From Pseudopedobacter beijingensis (GTDB taxonomy: Bacteria; Bacteroidota; Bacteroidia; Sphingobacteriales; Sphingobacteriaceae), in the NCBI RefSeq assembly GCF_042678145.1, contig NZ_JBHUDG010000003.1, positions 682,001 through 746,000 of the forward strand: DNA of 64,000 bases, in the 5' to 3' direction. Positions 26,597 to 36,029 of this stretch are shown in pieces; positions within the stretch are counted from its first letter, which is position 1, and each line of letters opens with the position of its first letter. The notes beneath the pieces were generated by a model. The model was not told where the DNA came from and searched no databases. It saw nothing but the letters and a program-made list of their open reading frames with translations. Position numbers and translations under genes: made by a program.

Positions 26597-27504
26597 TCTT
26601 GTTTCCTGCTTTTTTGATAAAACCTAAGCAACAAAACTAAGGTAAAAATAGCACTTAAGCCATAAGCATAAACGGGAAAAGTATCCGTTTTATCCAGCTC
26701 ATCAATACTTTTACCCTGTTGCTGTAATATAAAAGCAGCAACTACGGCCGCCCCATTATTCACCAAATGGCCAATGATGGGATACCACAGGCTTTTTCCC
26801 CATACCAGCAAATACCCAAATAAAGCGCCTAAAAACATTCTTGGAAAAAAACCAAAGAACTGTAAGTGAATAGCACTGAAAAGAATTGCGGTAACCCATA
26901 TAGCAACATGGTGATTTTTAAACCAGCTGGAGAAAATATTTTGCAAAGCTCCCCGAAACAAAAGCTCCTCTCCTATAGCCGGTAACAAAGCTATCATCAA
27001 AAAGTTAATAGTAAAGTCGGCAAAAGAAGGCATTACCAAAAGCTGTTTTGTTAATAACTCAGCTTCTTGCTCTTTCATTTTCATCCAACTCTCCAACCCT
27101 TTCAACGATTCCGGGAACACCATTTTAGCATTAACAGCCGACATCCACTCTATTAACGGAAGCGCACAAAACATACAAAGTATGCTCAATACCGCCAGAT
27201 TTGGAAAAACCTCTCCGTCCAGTTTATAATAACGCTCAAAATGGTATCCTCTTTTTTTAGAAAAAAGGTATGGTCCCATTATAAATATTCCTGTTGAACT
27301 AAATATTTGCAGTATTCTTAAAAACCCCACATTAATAGACAAAGCTTGCTGGTCAAGCAAAAGATCGGTAGAAAAAGAATTCATACCCATAAACACAAAC
27401 ATGCCCAGGAAAGAAAAAGCAAACCCTGAAAGTACACAAAACAAGATCAGGTACAACAGTTCATAGATAGGGTGACGATATTGTACTAACTGATGATCAT
27501 CCAT
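26593..27504 (-). CDS. CPBP-family intramembrane metalloprotease
   Basis: 303-residue membrane protein of the CAAX protease/bacteriocin-processing (Abi) family. The motif 'EELLFRGALQNIF' near residue 180 supplies the EExxxR catalytic residues; the later 'AILFSAIHLQFFGFFPRMFLGALFG' gives the histidine motif and 'IIGHLVNNG' the last His/Asn motif. Eight or so membrane helices. First gene of the operon running into DUF2007, cdsA and psd, and divergent from dusB with 51 bp between. Confidence 0.9.
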   Translation of the reverse strand: MDDHQLVQYRHPIYELLYLILFCVLSGFAFSFLGMFVFMGMNSFSTDLLLDQQALSINVGFLRILQIFSSTGIFIMGPYLFSKKRGYHFERYYKLDGEVFPNLAVLSILCMFCALPLIEWMSAVNAKMVFPESLKGLESWMKMKEQEAELLTKQLLVMPSFADFTINFLMIALLPAIGEELLFRGALQNIFSSWFKNHHVAIWVTAILFSAIHLQFFGFFPRMFLGALFGYLLVWGKSLWYPIIGHLVNNGAAVVAAFILQQQGKSIDELDKTDTFPVYAYGLSAIFTLVLLLRFYQKSRKQD

Positions 27505-27555
27505 AACGACAAGTTTTTTGTAATTTTGCGTTGAATATAATCAATTGGTTGAAAA

Positions 27556-28548
27556 ATGGCTGTAAAAATTGGAAATATTGATTTAGGTGAATTTCCCTTA
27601 CTTCTTGCCCCTATGGAAGATGTGAGCGACCCCCCGTTCCGCTATGTATGCAAACAAAGTGGTGTAGACCTTATGTACACCGAGTTTGTTTCTTCGGAAG
27701 GGTTGATACGTGATGCCGCAAAAAGCCGTCAGAAACTTGATGTTTTTGAATATGAGCGCCCAATTGGAATACAAATATTTGGCAGCGACATTGATCACAT
27801 GCGTGAAGCGACAGAAATAGCCAGCCAGGCAGGGCCAGACCTTATTGATATTAATTACGGCTGTCCGGTTAAAAATGTAGCCTGTCGAGGCGCAGGATCT
27901 GCCCTATTGCAAGACATCGATAAAATGGTATCTATGACAGCAGCAGTAGTAAAAGCAACCCATTTACCTGTTACTGTTAAGACAAGGTTGGGTTGGGACG
28001 ACAACACTAAAAACATTTATGAGGTAGCAGAAAGGTTACAGGATGTGGGCATACAGGCGCTTTCTATTCATGGCAGAACCAGAGCCCAGATGTATAAAGG
28101 TGAGGCCGACTGGACTCTTATTAAAGAGGTAAAGAAAAACCCGCGAATAAAGATTCCCGTTTTTGGAAACGGTGATGTTGATTCGCCCGTTAAGGCTGCT
28201 AACTGGCGATTGGAATACGAGGTGGATGGCATTATGATTGGCCGAGCCGCTATTGGTTACCCATGGATTTTTAGAGAAGTAAAACACTTTTTTAAAACGG
28301 GGCAGTTTCTGGAAGGCCCAACCATAGACGAACGTGTAGATATTTGCCATACCCATCTGATTAAATCTGTAGAATGGAAAGGCCCTAAAACAGGTATTTT
28401 TGAAATGAGAAGACATTATGCCAATTATTTTAAAGGAATACCCAACTTTAAAGAATACAGAATGAAGCTGGTAGGTCTGGATAATATGGCTGCTATTGAA
28501 GATGTTTTAAATGATATTCGAAACAAATTTGATACAGTTCTGGTGTAA
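27556..28548 (+). CDS. dusB: tRNA-dihydrouridine synthase DusB
   Basis: 330-residue FMN enzyme reducing uridines in the tRNA D-loop. TIM-barrel motifs include 'LLLAPMEDVSDPPFRYVCK', the catalytic cysteine loop 'NYGCPVKNVACRGAGSALLQ', 'PVTVKTRLGWD', 'LSIHGRTRAQMYKGEADW' and 'GNGDVDSP'. Full length. A -7-like box TAATTTTG lies at 27521-27528. Confidence 0.95.
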   Translation: MAVKIGNIDLGEFPLLLAPMEDVSDPPFRYVCKQSGVDLMYTEFVSSEGLIRDAAKSRQKLDVFEYERPIGIQIFGSDIDHMREATEIASQAGPDLIDINYGCPVKNVACRGAGSALLQDIDKMVSMTAAVVKATHLPVTVKTRLGWDDNTKNIYEVAERLQDVGIQALSIHGRTRAQMYKGEADWTLIKEVKKNPRIKIPVFGNGDVDSPVKAANWRLEYEVDGIMIGRAAIGYPWIFREVKHFFKTGQFLEGPTIDERVDICHTHLIKSVEWKGPKTGIFEMRRHYANYFKGIPNFKEYRMKLVGLDNMAAIEDVLNDIRNKFDTVLV

Positions 28549-28603
28549 TTTTTGATTTACAGATATTTATCTATAATTTTCAATGAACAAAAATTTATAA
28601 GAT

Positions 28604-28990
28604 ATGGTAGCACAAATAACCGACGGAGTAAAAGTTTCTGTTGAAACAACCTACCAACCTGAATATTCCAATCCCTCTAATGAGCATTTTATGTTTGCTT
28701 ACCGGATTCAGATTGAGAATTTAAGTGGCTATGCTGTTCAGTTGATGCGCAGGCACTGGCATATTTTTGATTCTAACGGAAACCGCAGAGAAGTAGAAGG
28801 CGAAGGAGTAGTAGGGTTACAACCTGTTATAGAACCAGGACAAACACATGAATACGTGTCAGGATGTAATCTGCAAACAGATATGGGAACGATGCATGGC
28901 AGCTACGAAATGAAACGTCTGGTAGATGGAGAGTCTATCCATGTTAACATTCCCCGGTTTGATTTGATAGCTCCGTTTAAACTAAACTAA
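28604..28990 (+). CDS. apaG: ApaG domain protein
   Basis: 128-residue ApaG (DUF525) protein, an immunoglobulin-like fold associated with Co2+/Mg2+ homeostasis in enterobacteria. The motifs 'QIENLSGYAVQLMRRHWHIFDSNG' and 'GEGVVGLQPVIEPGQTHEYVSGCNLQT' are clear. It stands alone downstream of dusB. Confidence 0.94.
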   Translation: MVAQITDGVKVSVETTYQPEYSNPSNEHFMFAYRIQIENLSGYAVQLMRRHWHIFDSNGNRREVEGEGVVGLQPVIEPGQTHEYVSGCNLQTDMGTMHGSYEMKRLVDGESIHVNIPRFDLIAPFKLN

Positions 28991-29057
28991 TTCGGGGGAA
29001 AATCCCTTTTAAAAAACAGGTTTATAGGGGTGGGTTATATCCTGATTTATTTTAGGA

Positions 29058-29798
29058 CTACATCCCTAGCGCTGCCTTGAGACTTCCGAAACGGCTTTTG
29101 CTCACGGGTATCTTAACCCCGGACTTCAAAATCAGTACATGACTATCTTTTTCATACGCCTCTATCTTGGTGATCTCATTAATTTTAACAATGTAAGACC
29201 GGTGTACTCGTATAAACTCAGTAGCATTTAAAGAGTTTTCGAAAAAAGTCATTGTTTTATTCTTTAGAAAACACCCTTCCTGCGTATATATATTGACATA
29301 ATCGTCATCAGATTCCAGATAAATAATATCATAAACAGGTATAATTTTGATCTTATTTCCGGTTTTAATAACTACCCTTTCTGTTTGCTGAGGCAAAAAT
29401 GTGGTATCGGTCTGTTTCAATCTATCTACCGTATTATCCTGTGCTTCCTGCAATAATTTATCCATCGCTTTATCAAACCTTTGCTGATTAAAAGGCTTCA
29501 ACAGATAATCTACCGCATTAGCCTCAAAAGCCTTGATGGCAAACTCATCAAAAGCAGTGGTAAATATAATCTGCGGGGTGTGTTCAGTTTCTAAAAGCTC
29601 CAACATTTCAAATCCCGTAATTTTAGGCATTTGTATGTCTAAGAAAACCACATCAGGCTTATGCTCTTTAATTGCTTTTAACCCATCAAAACCATTACCG
29701 CACTCCGCTAAAAGCCTAATATCATTATATTTTTGCAGATATTCCCTGATAATATCCCTTGCTAATGGTTCATCATCTATAATTAAAGCTGTTCTCAT
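29058..29798 (-). CDS. LytTR-family response regulator
   Basis: 246-residue response regulator: receiver domain (about 1-120, phospho-acceptor Asp in 'PDVVFLDIQMP') and a C-terminal LytTR DNA-binding domain (about 140-240, with 'IKIIPVYDIIYLESDDDYVNIYT'). Its start overlaps the histidine kinase stop by 4 bp, making a classical LytS/LytR pair, here without the multi-TM LytS sensor domain. Confidence 0.94.
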   Translation of the reverse strand: MRTALIIDDEPLARDIIREYLQKYNDIRLLAECGNGFDGLKAIKEHKPDVVFLDIQMPKITGFEMLELLETEHTPQIIFTTAFDEFAIKAFEANAVDYLLKPFNQQRFDKAMDKLLQEAQDNTVDRLKQTDTTFLPQQTERVVIKTGNKIKIIPVYDIIYLESDDDYVNIYTQEGCFLKNKTMTFFENSLNATEFIRVHRSYIVKINEITKIEAYEKDSHVLILKSGVKIPVSKSRFGSLKAALGM

Positions 29799-30829
29799 AC
29801 TTGCGGAATATTAAGAGTGGTTATAAACAAATTATCCTGATAAGCGGTTTTTACAAGTCCCGACTGGTTATACAATAGCCAAAGCCTTCTTTTAACACTT
29901 TCCAATCCAAAGCCTGTTCCTTTTTGCGGATAGGCAGTTTCCGGATCAAATGGGTTACTTACACTAATTATTACACTGTCATTTACTCTTTTACACCTGA
30001 TGCCTATAGTTACCTTATCCAAAGTGTCATACAACCCAAATTTAATGGCGTTTTCTACAATAGGTTGCAAAATCATACTGGGCACCCAGATATCATCTCC
30101 AATATCCTCGCAAACAATATCCGTAACCAACCTGTTTCCAAAGCGTACTTTCTCTATTTCAAGGTATAACTTAAGATGTTCTATCTCTGTCAGCAGAGCC
30201 GAAGGTTTATTGTCTTTTTTAATAGTACCTCTTAAAAACTCAGATAGCTGATATACCATTTTACGAGCTTCCTCTGGTTTAGTTACTGTTAGCGCGCTTA
30301 TAGAGTTGAGACTGTTAAATAAAAAATGGGGTTGTAGCTTATCTCTTAACGAAGCGAGTTCTGCTTCTTTATTCATTCTGTCCGCTTCAATTTTTATACG
30401 CTCGGCCTCATTACGGTCCTGCTGCCTGTACCAAAGTACACTGATTACGGCCATCCATCCAATCAGGAGCAAGGTAAAGGCAAAACGAATAGGCATAGAA
30501 GCTGCTAAAAAAGACTGATACATAGCTAACTCTGGAGCAAGAGCCGGCAGTACCCATTTCATAATACCCACACATAACAAAGACAAAGCAAAACAGCAAA
30601 CAGTGACATACGTATAGCTATCCTTATCCGGTTGGTAAAAGGCCAAAATATTGGAAATAAGACAACCAGCCAGACTAATAAGCAACAGGCTAAACAAGCT
30701 ATCCTTTAGCGCCAGCTCTAGTGGTATGCCTAAAGAATATAACGTATGGACATGTATAGCCAGCCATATTAACCATAAAATGGAAAAAACTTTTCTGAAA
30801 TAGAGTTTAAGAAAAGGGAAAGTTACCAC
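29795..30829 (-). CDS. LytS-like sensor histidine kinase
   Basis: 344 residues: four to five membrane helices (about 12-145), a short coiled coil ('RIKIEADRMNKEAELASLRDKLQ') and the His_kinase domain with 'PHFLFNSLNSISAL' (phospho-His) followed by an HATPase with 'MILQPIVENAIKFGL' and 'GTGFGLESVKRRL'. The start is a GTG; no upstream ATG is in frame. It forms a two-gene unit with the LytTR regulator, downstream of DUF4288 and a LiaF-like gene. Confidence 0.92.
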   Translation of the reverse strand: MVTFPFLKLYFRKVFSILWLIWLAIHVHTLYSLGIPLELALKDSLFSLLLISLAGCLISNILAFYQPDKDSYTYVTVCCFALSLLCVGIMKWVLPALAPELAMYQSFLAASMPIRFAFTLLLIGWMAVISVLWYRQQDRNEAERIKIEADRMNKEAELASLRDKLQPHFLFNSLNSISALTVTKPEEARKMVYQLSEFLRGTIKKDNKPSALLTEIEHLKLYLEIEKVRFGNRLVTDIVCEDIGDDIWVPSMILQPIVENAIKFGLYDTLDKVTIGIRCKRVNDSVIISVSNPFDPETAYPQKGTGFGLESVKRRLWLLYNQSGLVKTAYQDNLFITTLNIPQV

Positions 30830-30914
30830 TACTTTGCTGCTATATTATATATTGTACAATTAATTACAAGTTTCTTTCTTCATCAAGCGAACAGATCTGG
30901 CACAGATGGACAAA

Positions 30915-31274
30915 CTAAACAGTCTTTACGTCAGCTAAGAACAATCTGTTCTTTAGAAAATCTGCCTTTTGTTTTACCAGTTCCAGATAATTTTCCTGAC
31001 TATCCGTTTCATTAATGACAGACTGTATCTCGAGCCCGTTTTCTATTTGACCAATAACTTTCAGTTCTGTTACAGCCACAAACTCCCAATTTATGGTTTT
31101 TCCGGATTCAGTGGTTAATTTATCCTGATTCATCAAAGCCACCTGGTGTGCCATTTCAAAGGCTTGTTCTCTATTTATTGCTCTAAGCAAGCGTACCTGT
31201 TCATCGTATTGGCAGCTAATAGATTCTTCATCTACTATCTGATAAATAATTTTTGCAGTAAACCAGTTCATCAT
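30915..31274 (-). CDS. DUF4288 domain protein
   Basis: 119-residue soluble protein matching the DUF4288 pattern 'WFTAKIIYQIVDEE...QYDEQVRLLRAINREQAFEMA' and 'WEFVAVTELKVI'. Function unknown. It lies between the LiaF-like gene and the LytS kinase on the same strand. Confidence 0.75.
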   Translation of the reverse strand: MMNWFTAKIIYQIVDEESISCQYDEQVRLLRAINREQAFEMAHQVALMNQDKLTTESGKTINWEFVAVTELKVIGQIENGLEIQSVINETDSQENYLELVKQKADFLKNRLFLADVKTV

Positions 31275-31418
31275 TATATCTATTAAAAATATTAAGAAGC
31301 TATTTTAATTTTAAGAGGCTAAATAACGTTAATGCAGTAACTTTCAAAAGTTGTTTTATCCGTTACCCTTACAGGAATATATCCTACCAAAACCGGCAAC
31401 AGTTACTCAATCCGGTGT

Positions 31419-32183
31419 TTAACTAATGGAAATAATTTCTATTCCACCAAAAATGGAAATCCCTTTTATTACCAGCATTTTATCGGTATCCATATCAGCT
31501 CTATTTCTATAAATCCGTTTGTCTTCCACTCCCCCAAAAATTGCCGACATTTCCGTTATTATCTCCCAATGTTCAGGAACATATAGTTTTGTTCCGCCAA
31601 AAACCTGGACCACCTCCAGTTCCACACGTCCCTGTATATCTGCCTGTCCAAGATTTATTTCTGCGCCTCCCATAATACACACAACTTCCCCTCCTTTAAA
31701 TGTTTTTGAAATAACATGTTTCCTTATACTTCCAAATACACTAACGGACTCTATAACATCCTCTCCAGAATTTTTTTTTTGATAATAAAACTCATCCTGC
31801 CCTTCTTTAAATTCTCTGAATTTCTTTTTCCATCTTTCTTTTCTGGGGTTGCACTTAGGGCGTTTACTAAAAATAACCCAGACACCCATTAAAATAAGAG
31901 CTACAGGCAATACATATTGCCCTATAGATAAAGCGGGATCTATTTTATTTACCAGAAACACCCCACCTATTAAGGTTAATAAAAACCAGGCACCATGTTT
32001 AAACCCATGTTTAACTCCTGTAATTAACCCGAGCATAATCAGTCCCATGGGCCAGCTTAACACCCAATCAGCAACAAAATATCCTATTTGCTCCATTAAC
32101 AACACCACACCCGCAGCCGATATAACCAGGCCAAAAGCAACTTTCCCCGATCTGTTTGAATATTGTTTTTGCATCTTTTCCAT
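31419..32183 (-). CDS. LiaF-like envelope-stress protein
   Basis: 254 residues: an N-terminal block of four membrane helices (about 15-108, LiaF transmembrane/DUF5668-like), a charged linker (about 110-145) and a C-terminal beta-helical LiaF/DUF2154-like domain ('SVFGSIRKHVISKTFKGGEVVCIMGG', 'VFGGTKLYVPEHW'). LiaF proteins regulate two-component systems that respond to cell-wall damage. The LytS/LytR pair lies just downstream on the same strand, which suggests a functional unit. Confidence 0.86.
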   Translation of the reverse strand: MEKMQKQYSNRSGKVAFGLVISAAGVVLLMEQIGYFVADWVLSWPMGLIMLGLITGVKHGFKHGAWFLLTLIGGVFLVNKIDPALSIGQYVLPVALILMGVWVIFSKRPKCNPRKERWKKKFREFKEGQDEFYYQKKNSGEDVIESVSVFGSIRKHVISKTFKGGEVVCIMGGAEINLGQADIQGRVELEVVQVFGGTKLYVPEHWEIITEMSAIFGGVEDKRIYRNRADMDTDKMLVIKGISIFGGIEIISIS

Positions 32184-32433
32184 ATTCCTAATTGTATATT
32201 ACAAAAGTATATCGCTATGGGTAAAAAGCACAGAACATTTAGTGATATAGCCGCTATTTCTCGGTAAAGCAATGGTTTTTATCGGTAAAACACCCTTTTA
32301 GGATAAAGTAGTTGTGTTGAATGATGAAAGAGTGGAACTATGAGGAATAAATAATAAACTATGAATGATGAACAATGAAGGGAAACGATTATTAAACTTT
32401 TCCCTTTCAAATCAATCCAAGGAGAAAAACACC

Positions 32434-33219
32434 ATGTTAAGATTACTTTTAGTTACTTTTCTGCTCCCCTGCATTACCGCTATAGGGCAAACCACGAAGG
32501 TTTATAATGTGAACGGGCAATTGCGTAAGGCTATTATTTATGCTCCTTCTGTTTCTTCTCAATCACAAAATCTCCCTGTGGTATTTATATTCCATGGACA
32601 TGGTGGCAATGCAGACTTTGTGAGTCGGAAAATAGATATTCAAAATCATTATAAAGAAGCGTTGATTATTTTTATGGAAGGCATACCCGGCAGAAAGTCT
32701 AAACTAGACCCGCAAGGGAAACTAAATGGATGGCAGATTTTACCAAACACTTTAGAAAACAGAGATATTGATTTCTTCGATATTGTTTTTGAGGATATTC
32801 ATACAAATTATGCTATTGACAACAACCGAATTTATGCGGTGGGACACTCTAATGGTGCCCGATTTGCCAATGTGCTCTGGAAAGAACGCGGAAACCTGTT
32901 AGCAGCAATATGCTCTGCTTCGGCACAAGGAGGCTTAATGATTACCGGACTAAACCCTATTTCTGTTTGGATGTACATGGGAAAGGAAGACAATACCGTT
33001 CCTTTTGAAAACCAGGAAAAGTCAATAGCTATTGTGATGAAAAATCTCGGAATAGACGGCAAATCAGGAGTAAAGAATGCTGATATGGAGTTTTTTTATG
33101 GAAAACAGGATACCGAGCTGATCGTTCAGAAAAGTAATAGCGGACACGAGTTTCCTAAGCAGTCTATTCCTGAAATTGTAGCTTTTTTCAAAAGGAATAA
33201 GAAATCAGTTTCTGAATGA
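32434..33219 (+). CDS. Secreted alpha/beta hydrolase, PHB-depolymerase/feruloyl-esterase type
   Basis: I place the start at 32434, where an AAGGAG lies 9 bp upstream and the product (about 261 residues) begins with a signal peptide 'MLRLLLVTFLLPCITAIGQ'. The frame is open 23 codons further up but that part looks non-coding. The oxyanion block is 'VVFIFHGHGGNADF', and the nucleophile elbow is 'AVGHSNGARFAN' (Ser). Asp and His candidates are 'GKEDNTVPF' and 'SGHEFP'. The family includes LpqC-type esterases acting on polyesters or acylated sugars. It is flanked on both sides by degenerate ATGAAC-rich DNA. Confidence 0.85.
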   Translation: MLRLLLVTFLLPCITAIGQTTKVYNVNGQLRKAIIYAPSVSSQSQNLPVVFIFHGHGGNADFVSRKIDIQNHYKEALIIFMEGIPGRKSKLDPQGKLNGWQILPNTLENRDIDFFDIVFEDIHTNYAIDNNRIYAVGHSNGARFANVLWKERGNLLAAICSASAQGGLMITGLNPISVWMYMGKEDNTVPFENQEKSIAIVMKNLGIDGKSGVKNADMEFFYGKQDTELIVQKSNSGHEFPKQSIPEIVAFFKRNKKSVSE

Positions 33220-33327
33220 ACGAACGAGGCTATGAATAAAAAAGGATGAACTTTAAACGATTAATAATGAACTAAGAATTCGATAAATAAACATTTGTAA
33301 ACGATGAACTATAAACTGTGGATAAGC

Positions 33328-34029
33328 CTAACTGCTTACCAGTAACTTATATCCTTTACCGTGAACGTTAATAATTTCCACTTTAGGATCCTCTCTCAGG
33401 TACTTTCTAAGCTTACTCAAAAAAACATCCATACTACGGCCGTTAAAATAATTATCATCATGCCAAATTTGTAAAAGAGCTTCTTCACGAGTAAGCACAT
33501 CATTCATTTTCAGACATAAAAGCCTTAACAACTCCGCCTCTTTTGTACTCAGTTTCTGTTGCTCTTCTCCCCTGCTGATTACCTGACTTTGGTAATCAAA
33601 AACATACTCACCTATATTGAATGTTTTGGCTTTTTCTTCTTGCGAACTTTCCTGATTGGTTACCCTTTTAAGGAGTGCATTAATTCTTAATAACAATTCT
33701 TCAATCCTAAAGGGTTTGGTAATGTAATCATCGCCACCCAAACCAAAAGCCTCTGCTTTATCTTCCAGCATCCCTTTTGCTGTTGCAAATATAATGGGTA
33801 TGGTACTATTAATTTTGCGGATATCTTTACCTAACGAAAGTCCATCTTTTTTAGGCATCATCACATCCAGTATACAAATATCAAAATCTTTAGATGTAAA
33901 CGCCTTTAACCCTTCATCACCATCTGTACAAAGTGTTACCTCAAACTTACCTTTCAATGAAAGATAGTCTTCTAAAATGGCTCCCAGGTTGGGGTCATCT
34001 TCTACCAATAATACCCTTTTTTTATTCAT
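33328..34029 (-). CDS. OmpR-family response regulator
   Basis: 233 residues from the ATG at 34029 (the longer frame begins at TTG). Receiver domain with 'RVLLVEDDPNLG', phospho-Asp in 'DICILDVMMPKKDGL' and 'DDYITKPF'; C-terminal winged helix (about 135-230) ending 'INVHGKGYKLL'. Its start overlaps the kinase stop by 8 bp. The pair resembles the RprX/RprY system of Bacteroidota, though I cannot confirm orthology. Confidence 0.94.
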   Translation of the reverse strand: MNKKRVLLVEDDPNLGAILEDYLSLKGKFEVTLCTDGDEGLKAFTSKDFDICILDVMMPKKDGLSLGKDIRKINSTIPIIFATAKGMLEDKAEAFGLGGDDYITKPFRIEELLLRINALLKRVTNQESSQEEKAKTFNIGEYVFDYQSQVISRGEEQQKLSTKEAELLRLLCLKMNDVLTREEALLQIWHDDNYFNGRSMDVFLSKLRKYLREDPKVEIINVHGKGYKLLVSS

Positions 34030-35902
34030 ATTTATATGATACAAATCTCAACTCAAACTCAGAACCTATATCTTTTTCGCTTTTTACACTAACAGATCCG
34101 CCCATTTTCTTAACCATCATACTCACATAGTTTAGGCCCAAACCAAATCCCTTAACATCATGTACGTTTCCTTTTGGCACTCTGTAAAACTGATCAAATA
34201 TTCTGCTTTGCTGTTCGCGGGTCATCCCCATTCCTTTATCAGCAACCGTAACAATCAACTCTTTCCCTTTACTAATGGTACTAATGGTAATTTCGGGAGT
34301 AACCCCTCCGTATTTATTTGCATTATCAATCAAATTATAAATTACGTTAGACAAATGCAATTCATCTCCCATAATTACAGGAGAAGCGGCGTCTAAATGC
34401 ATAGCTACCTTCGCATTGTTTTTTTGCAATTGCAAACTCATACTGTCTGTTACCGCGCTAATCAGGTCGTGAATATTTACCGGTGAGTTATCAATCGTAA
34501 AATCATCTCGCTCTAATTTAGCAATATTCAACACCCTTTCTATATGATCTCCTAATCGTACGTTTTCATCATAAATTATCCCTGCTAATCTGTTTACGCG
34601 CTTCTGGTCTTCATTAACTTCCGGGTCTTTCAAAGCCTCACTAGCTATCATTATAGTTGCTACAGGGGTTTTAAACTCATGGGTCATATTGTTGATGAAG
34701 TCTGTCTTCATCTCCGACATTTTTTTCTGCCTGATAATAGAGAAAATAGTATAAGCGAAACATCCCAGCAAAATCAACAACAATGCTCCTGAAGATGCCA
34801 GCACGGTAGTCATATTACTAATAATCAGGTTTTTTTTATCTGGAAAACTTACCGTTAGAATCCCGCCATCCCTTACCATATCTCTAGGAAAAAGGACTAT
34901 CTTATAAACATTGTTATCTGCTATCACTTCCTCCTCACTCATGTTATTAGCAAAAATGAGTTGATTAGAGTTGGACTCTACAGTATAATTAAATTTCATA
35001 AATATACCGTTATTGGCCAGTTCGAGCAGCAATAGCGAATCTATTACTTTTTTATTAATACGCTTATCTAAAGGTATATTTACGTTCTGGTACTCAGAAG
35101 CGATATCATCAAAAATATCACGCTTATTTTTCAGGCTTTCTAAAGAATCCAAATAAAGCTTAACCTGTCTGGCGTTCTGTTTTTGCAATAACTCGCCTTT
35201 ATTTACCTCGGCTAACTGTTTGGGTGATACGGCCGAAAGGTAATTGGGTTTTCCTATTGTTTTTACAATGGGTCCTAAAGCCGGATCTACTACAACGTAT
35301 TGTTTGATAGAATCTATTACCACCTTACCCAATACAGAGGCCTTCTTTTGTAACTGATTAGCTTGTTTTAAATTTGAAGAATAAGTTTCTTTAACCACCT
35401 GTCTGTAACCAAACTCATCCGTAACCTCTTCAAAATCAAACTTTACACCTCCAAAATTCCCTTCTTCAATATCTGTTTTTATAGGCCCATTATAAACCAA
35501 GATATTAGGGTACCTGTTTCTCAGCAGACTATCTCTAAGTCTGAACAAGCTATCTGATTTAGCCTGGTCTGCCTTTAGTTTTCTGATGAAAGCAATGGAA
35601 GGGTCTTCATTAAATTTTTTGATATTGTTCTTACGCTCGTCTCTGGCTAGTCGTAGTTTTTCTGCAAGTCTTTTCTCTTCTACCTCTTTTTGTCGCTTTT
35701 CTACCCTTTTAGCCAAAAATTCAGCTGCTTCGCCTTTTTCTAATTTGATAGAAACATTTTTGAGGGCATCGTTTACAGATTGGTCAAACAACTGCGATTT
35801 AAGCACATAAGATTCCTTTATAAAGTAGTATTGCATAGCTATTACCCCTAGCATCGCAAAACTCATTAATCCTATTATAAAACTTATGCTTTTCCGCTTC
35901 AT
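34022..35902 (-). CDS. Sensor histidine kinase with large periplasmic domain
   Basis: 626 residues from the ATG at 35902 (a TTG two codons up is less likely). Membrane helix 1 at about 6-24, a long charged helical periplasmic region (about 25-350, with a coiled-coil stretch rich in Lys/Glu/Arg at about 60-110), membrane helix 2 at about 355-375, HisKA with 'FINNMTHEFKTP' (His near 405), and HATPase ending 'GFGLGLNYVSMMVKKMGG'. It is the partner of the OmpR-type regulator that overlaps it. Confidence 0.94.
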   Translation of the reverse strand: MKRKSISFIIGLMSFAMLGVIAMQYYFIKESYVLKSQLFDQSVNDALKNVSIKLEKGEAAEFLAKRVEKRQKEVEEKRLAEKLRLARDERKNNIKKFNEDPSIAFIRKLKADQAKSDSLFRLRDSLLRNRYPNILVYNGPIKTDIEEGNFGGVKFDFEEVTDEFGYRQVVKETYSSNLKQANQLQKKASVLGKVVIDSIKQYVVVDPALGPIVKTIGKPNYLSAVSPKQLAEVNKGELLQKQNARQVKLYLDSLESLKNKRDIFDDIASEYQNVNIPLDKRINKKVIDSLLLLELANNGIFMKFNYTVESNSNQLIFANNMSEEEVIADNNVYKIVLFPRDMVRDGGILTVSFPDKKNLIISNMTTVLASSGALLLILLGCFAYTIFSIIRQKKMSEMKTDFINNMTHEFKTPVATIMIASEALKDPEVNEDQKRVNRLAGIIYDENVRLGDHIERVLNIAKLERDDFTIDNSPVNIHDLISAVTDSMSLQLQKNNAKVAMHLDAASPVIMGDELHLSNVIYNLIDNANKYGGVTPEITISTISKGKELIVTVADKGMGMTREQQSRIFDQFYRVPKGNVHDVKGFGLGLNYVSMMVKKMGGSVSVKSEKDIGSEFELRFVSYKYE

Positions 35903-35964
35903 ACCCAATCAAATATACTTAAGAAAGGAGCCTTTGTTAATGGGTTTAACATAATTTAACACAG

Positions 35965-35998
35965 AAAAAGCGGTCACCTTTGGGATCGGTGCCGCTTT
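35965..35998 (-). terminator. Terminator of the DUF3127 gene
   Basis: Stem AAAGCGG-CACC (35967-35978, one bulged T) with GGTG-CCGCTTT (35988-35998), followed on the minus strand by a run of Ts. It lies 32 bp after the DUF3127 stop. Confidence 0.72.
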
Positions 35999-36029
35999 CT
36001 ATCGCATTGTAATCAGAAAATAGGCTAAT

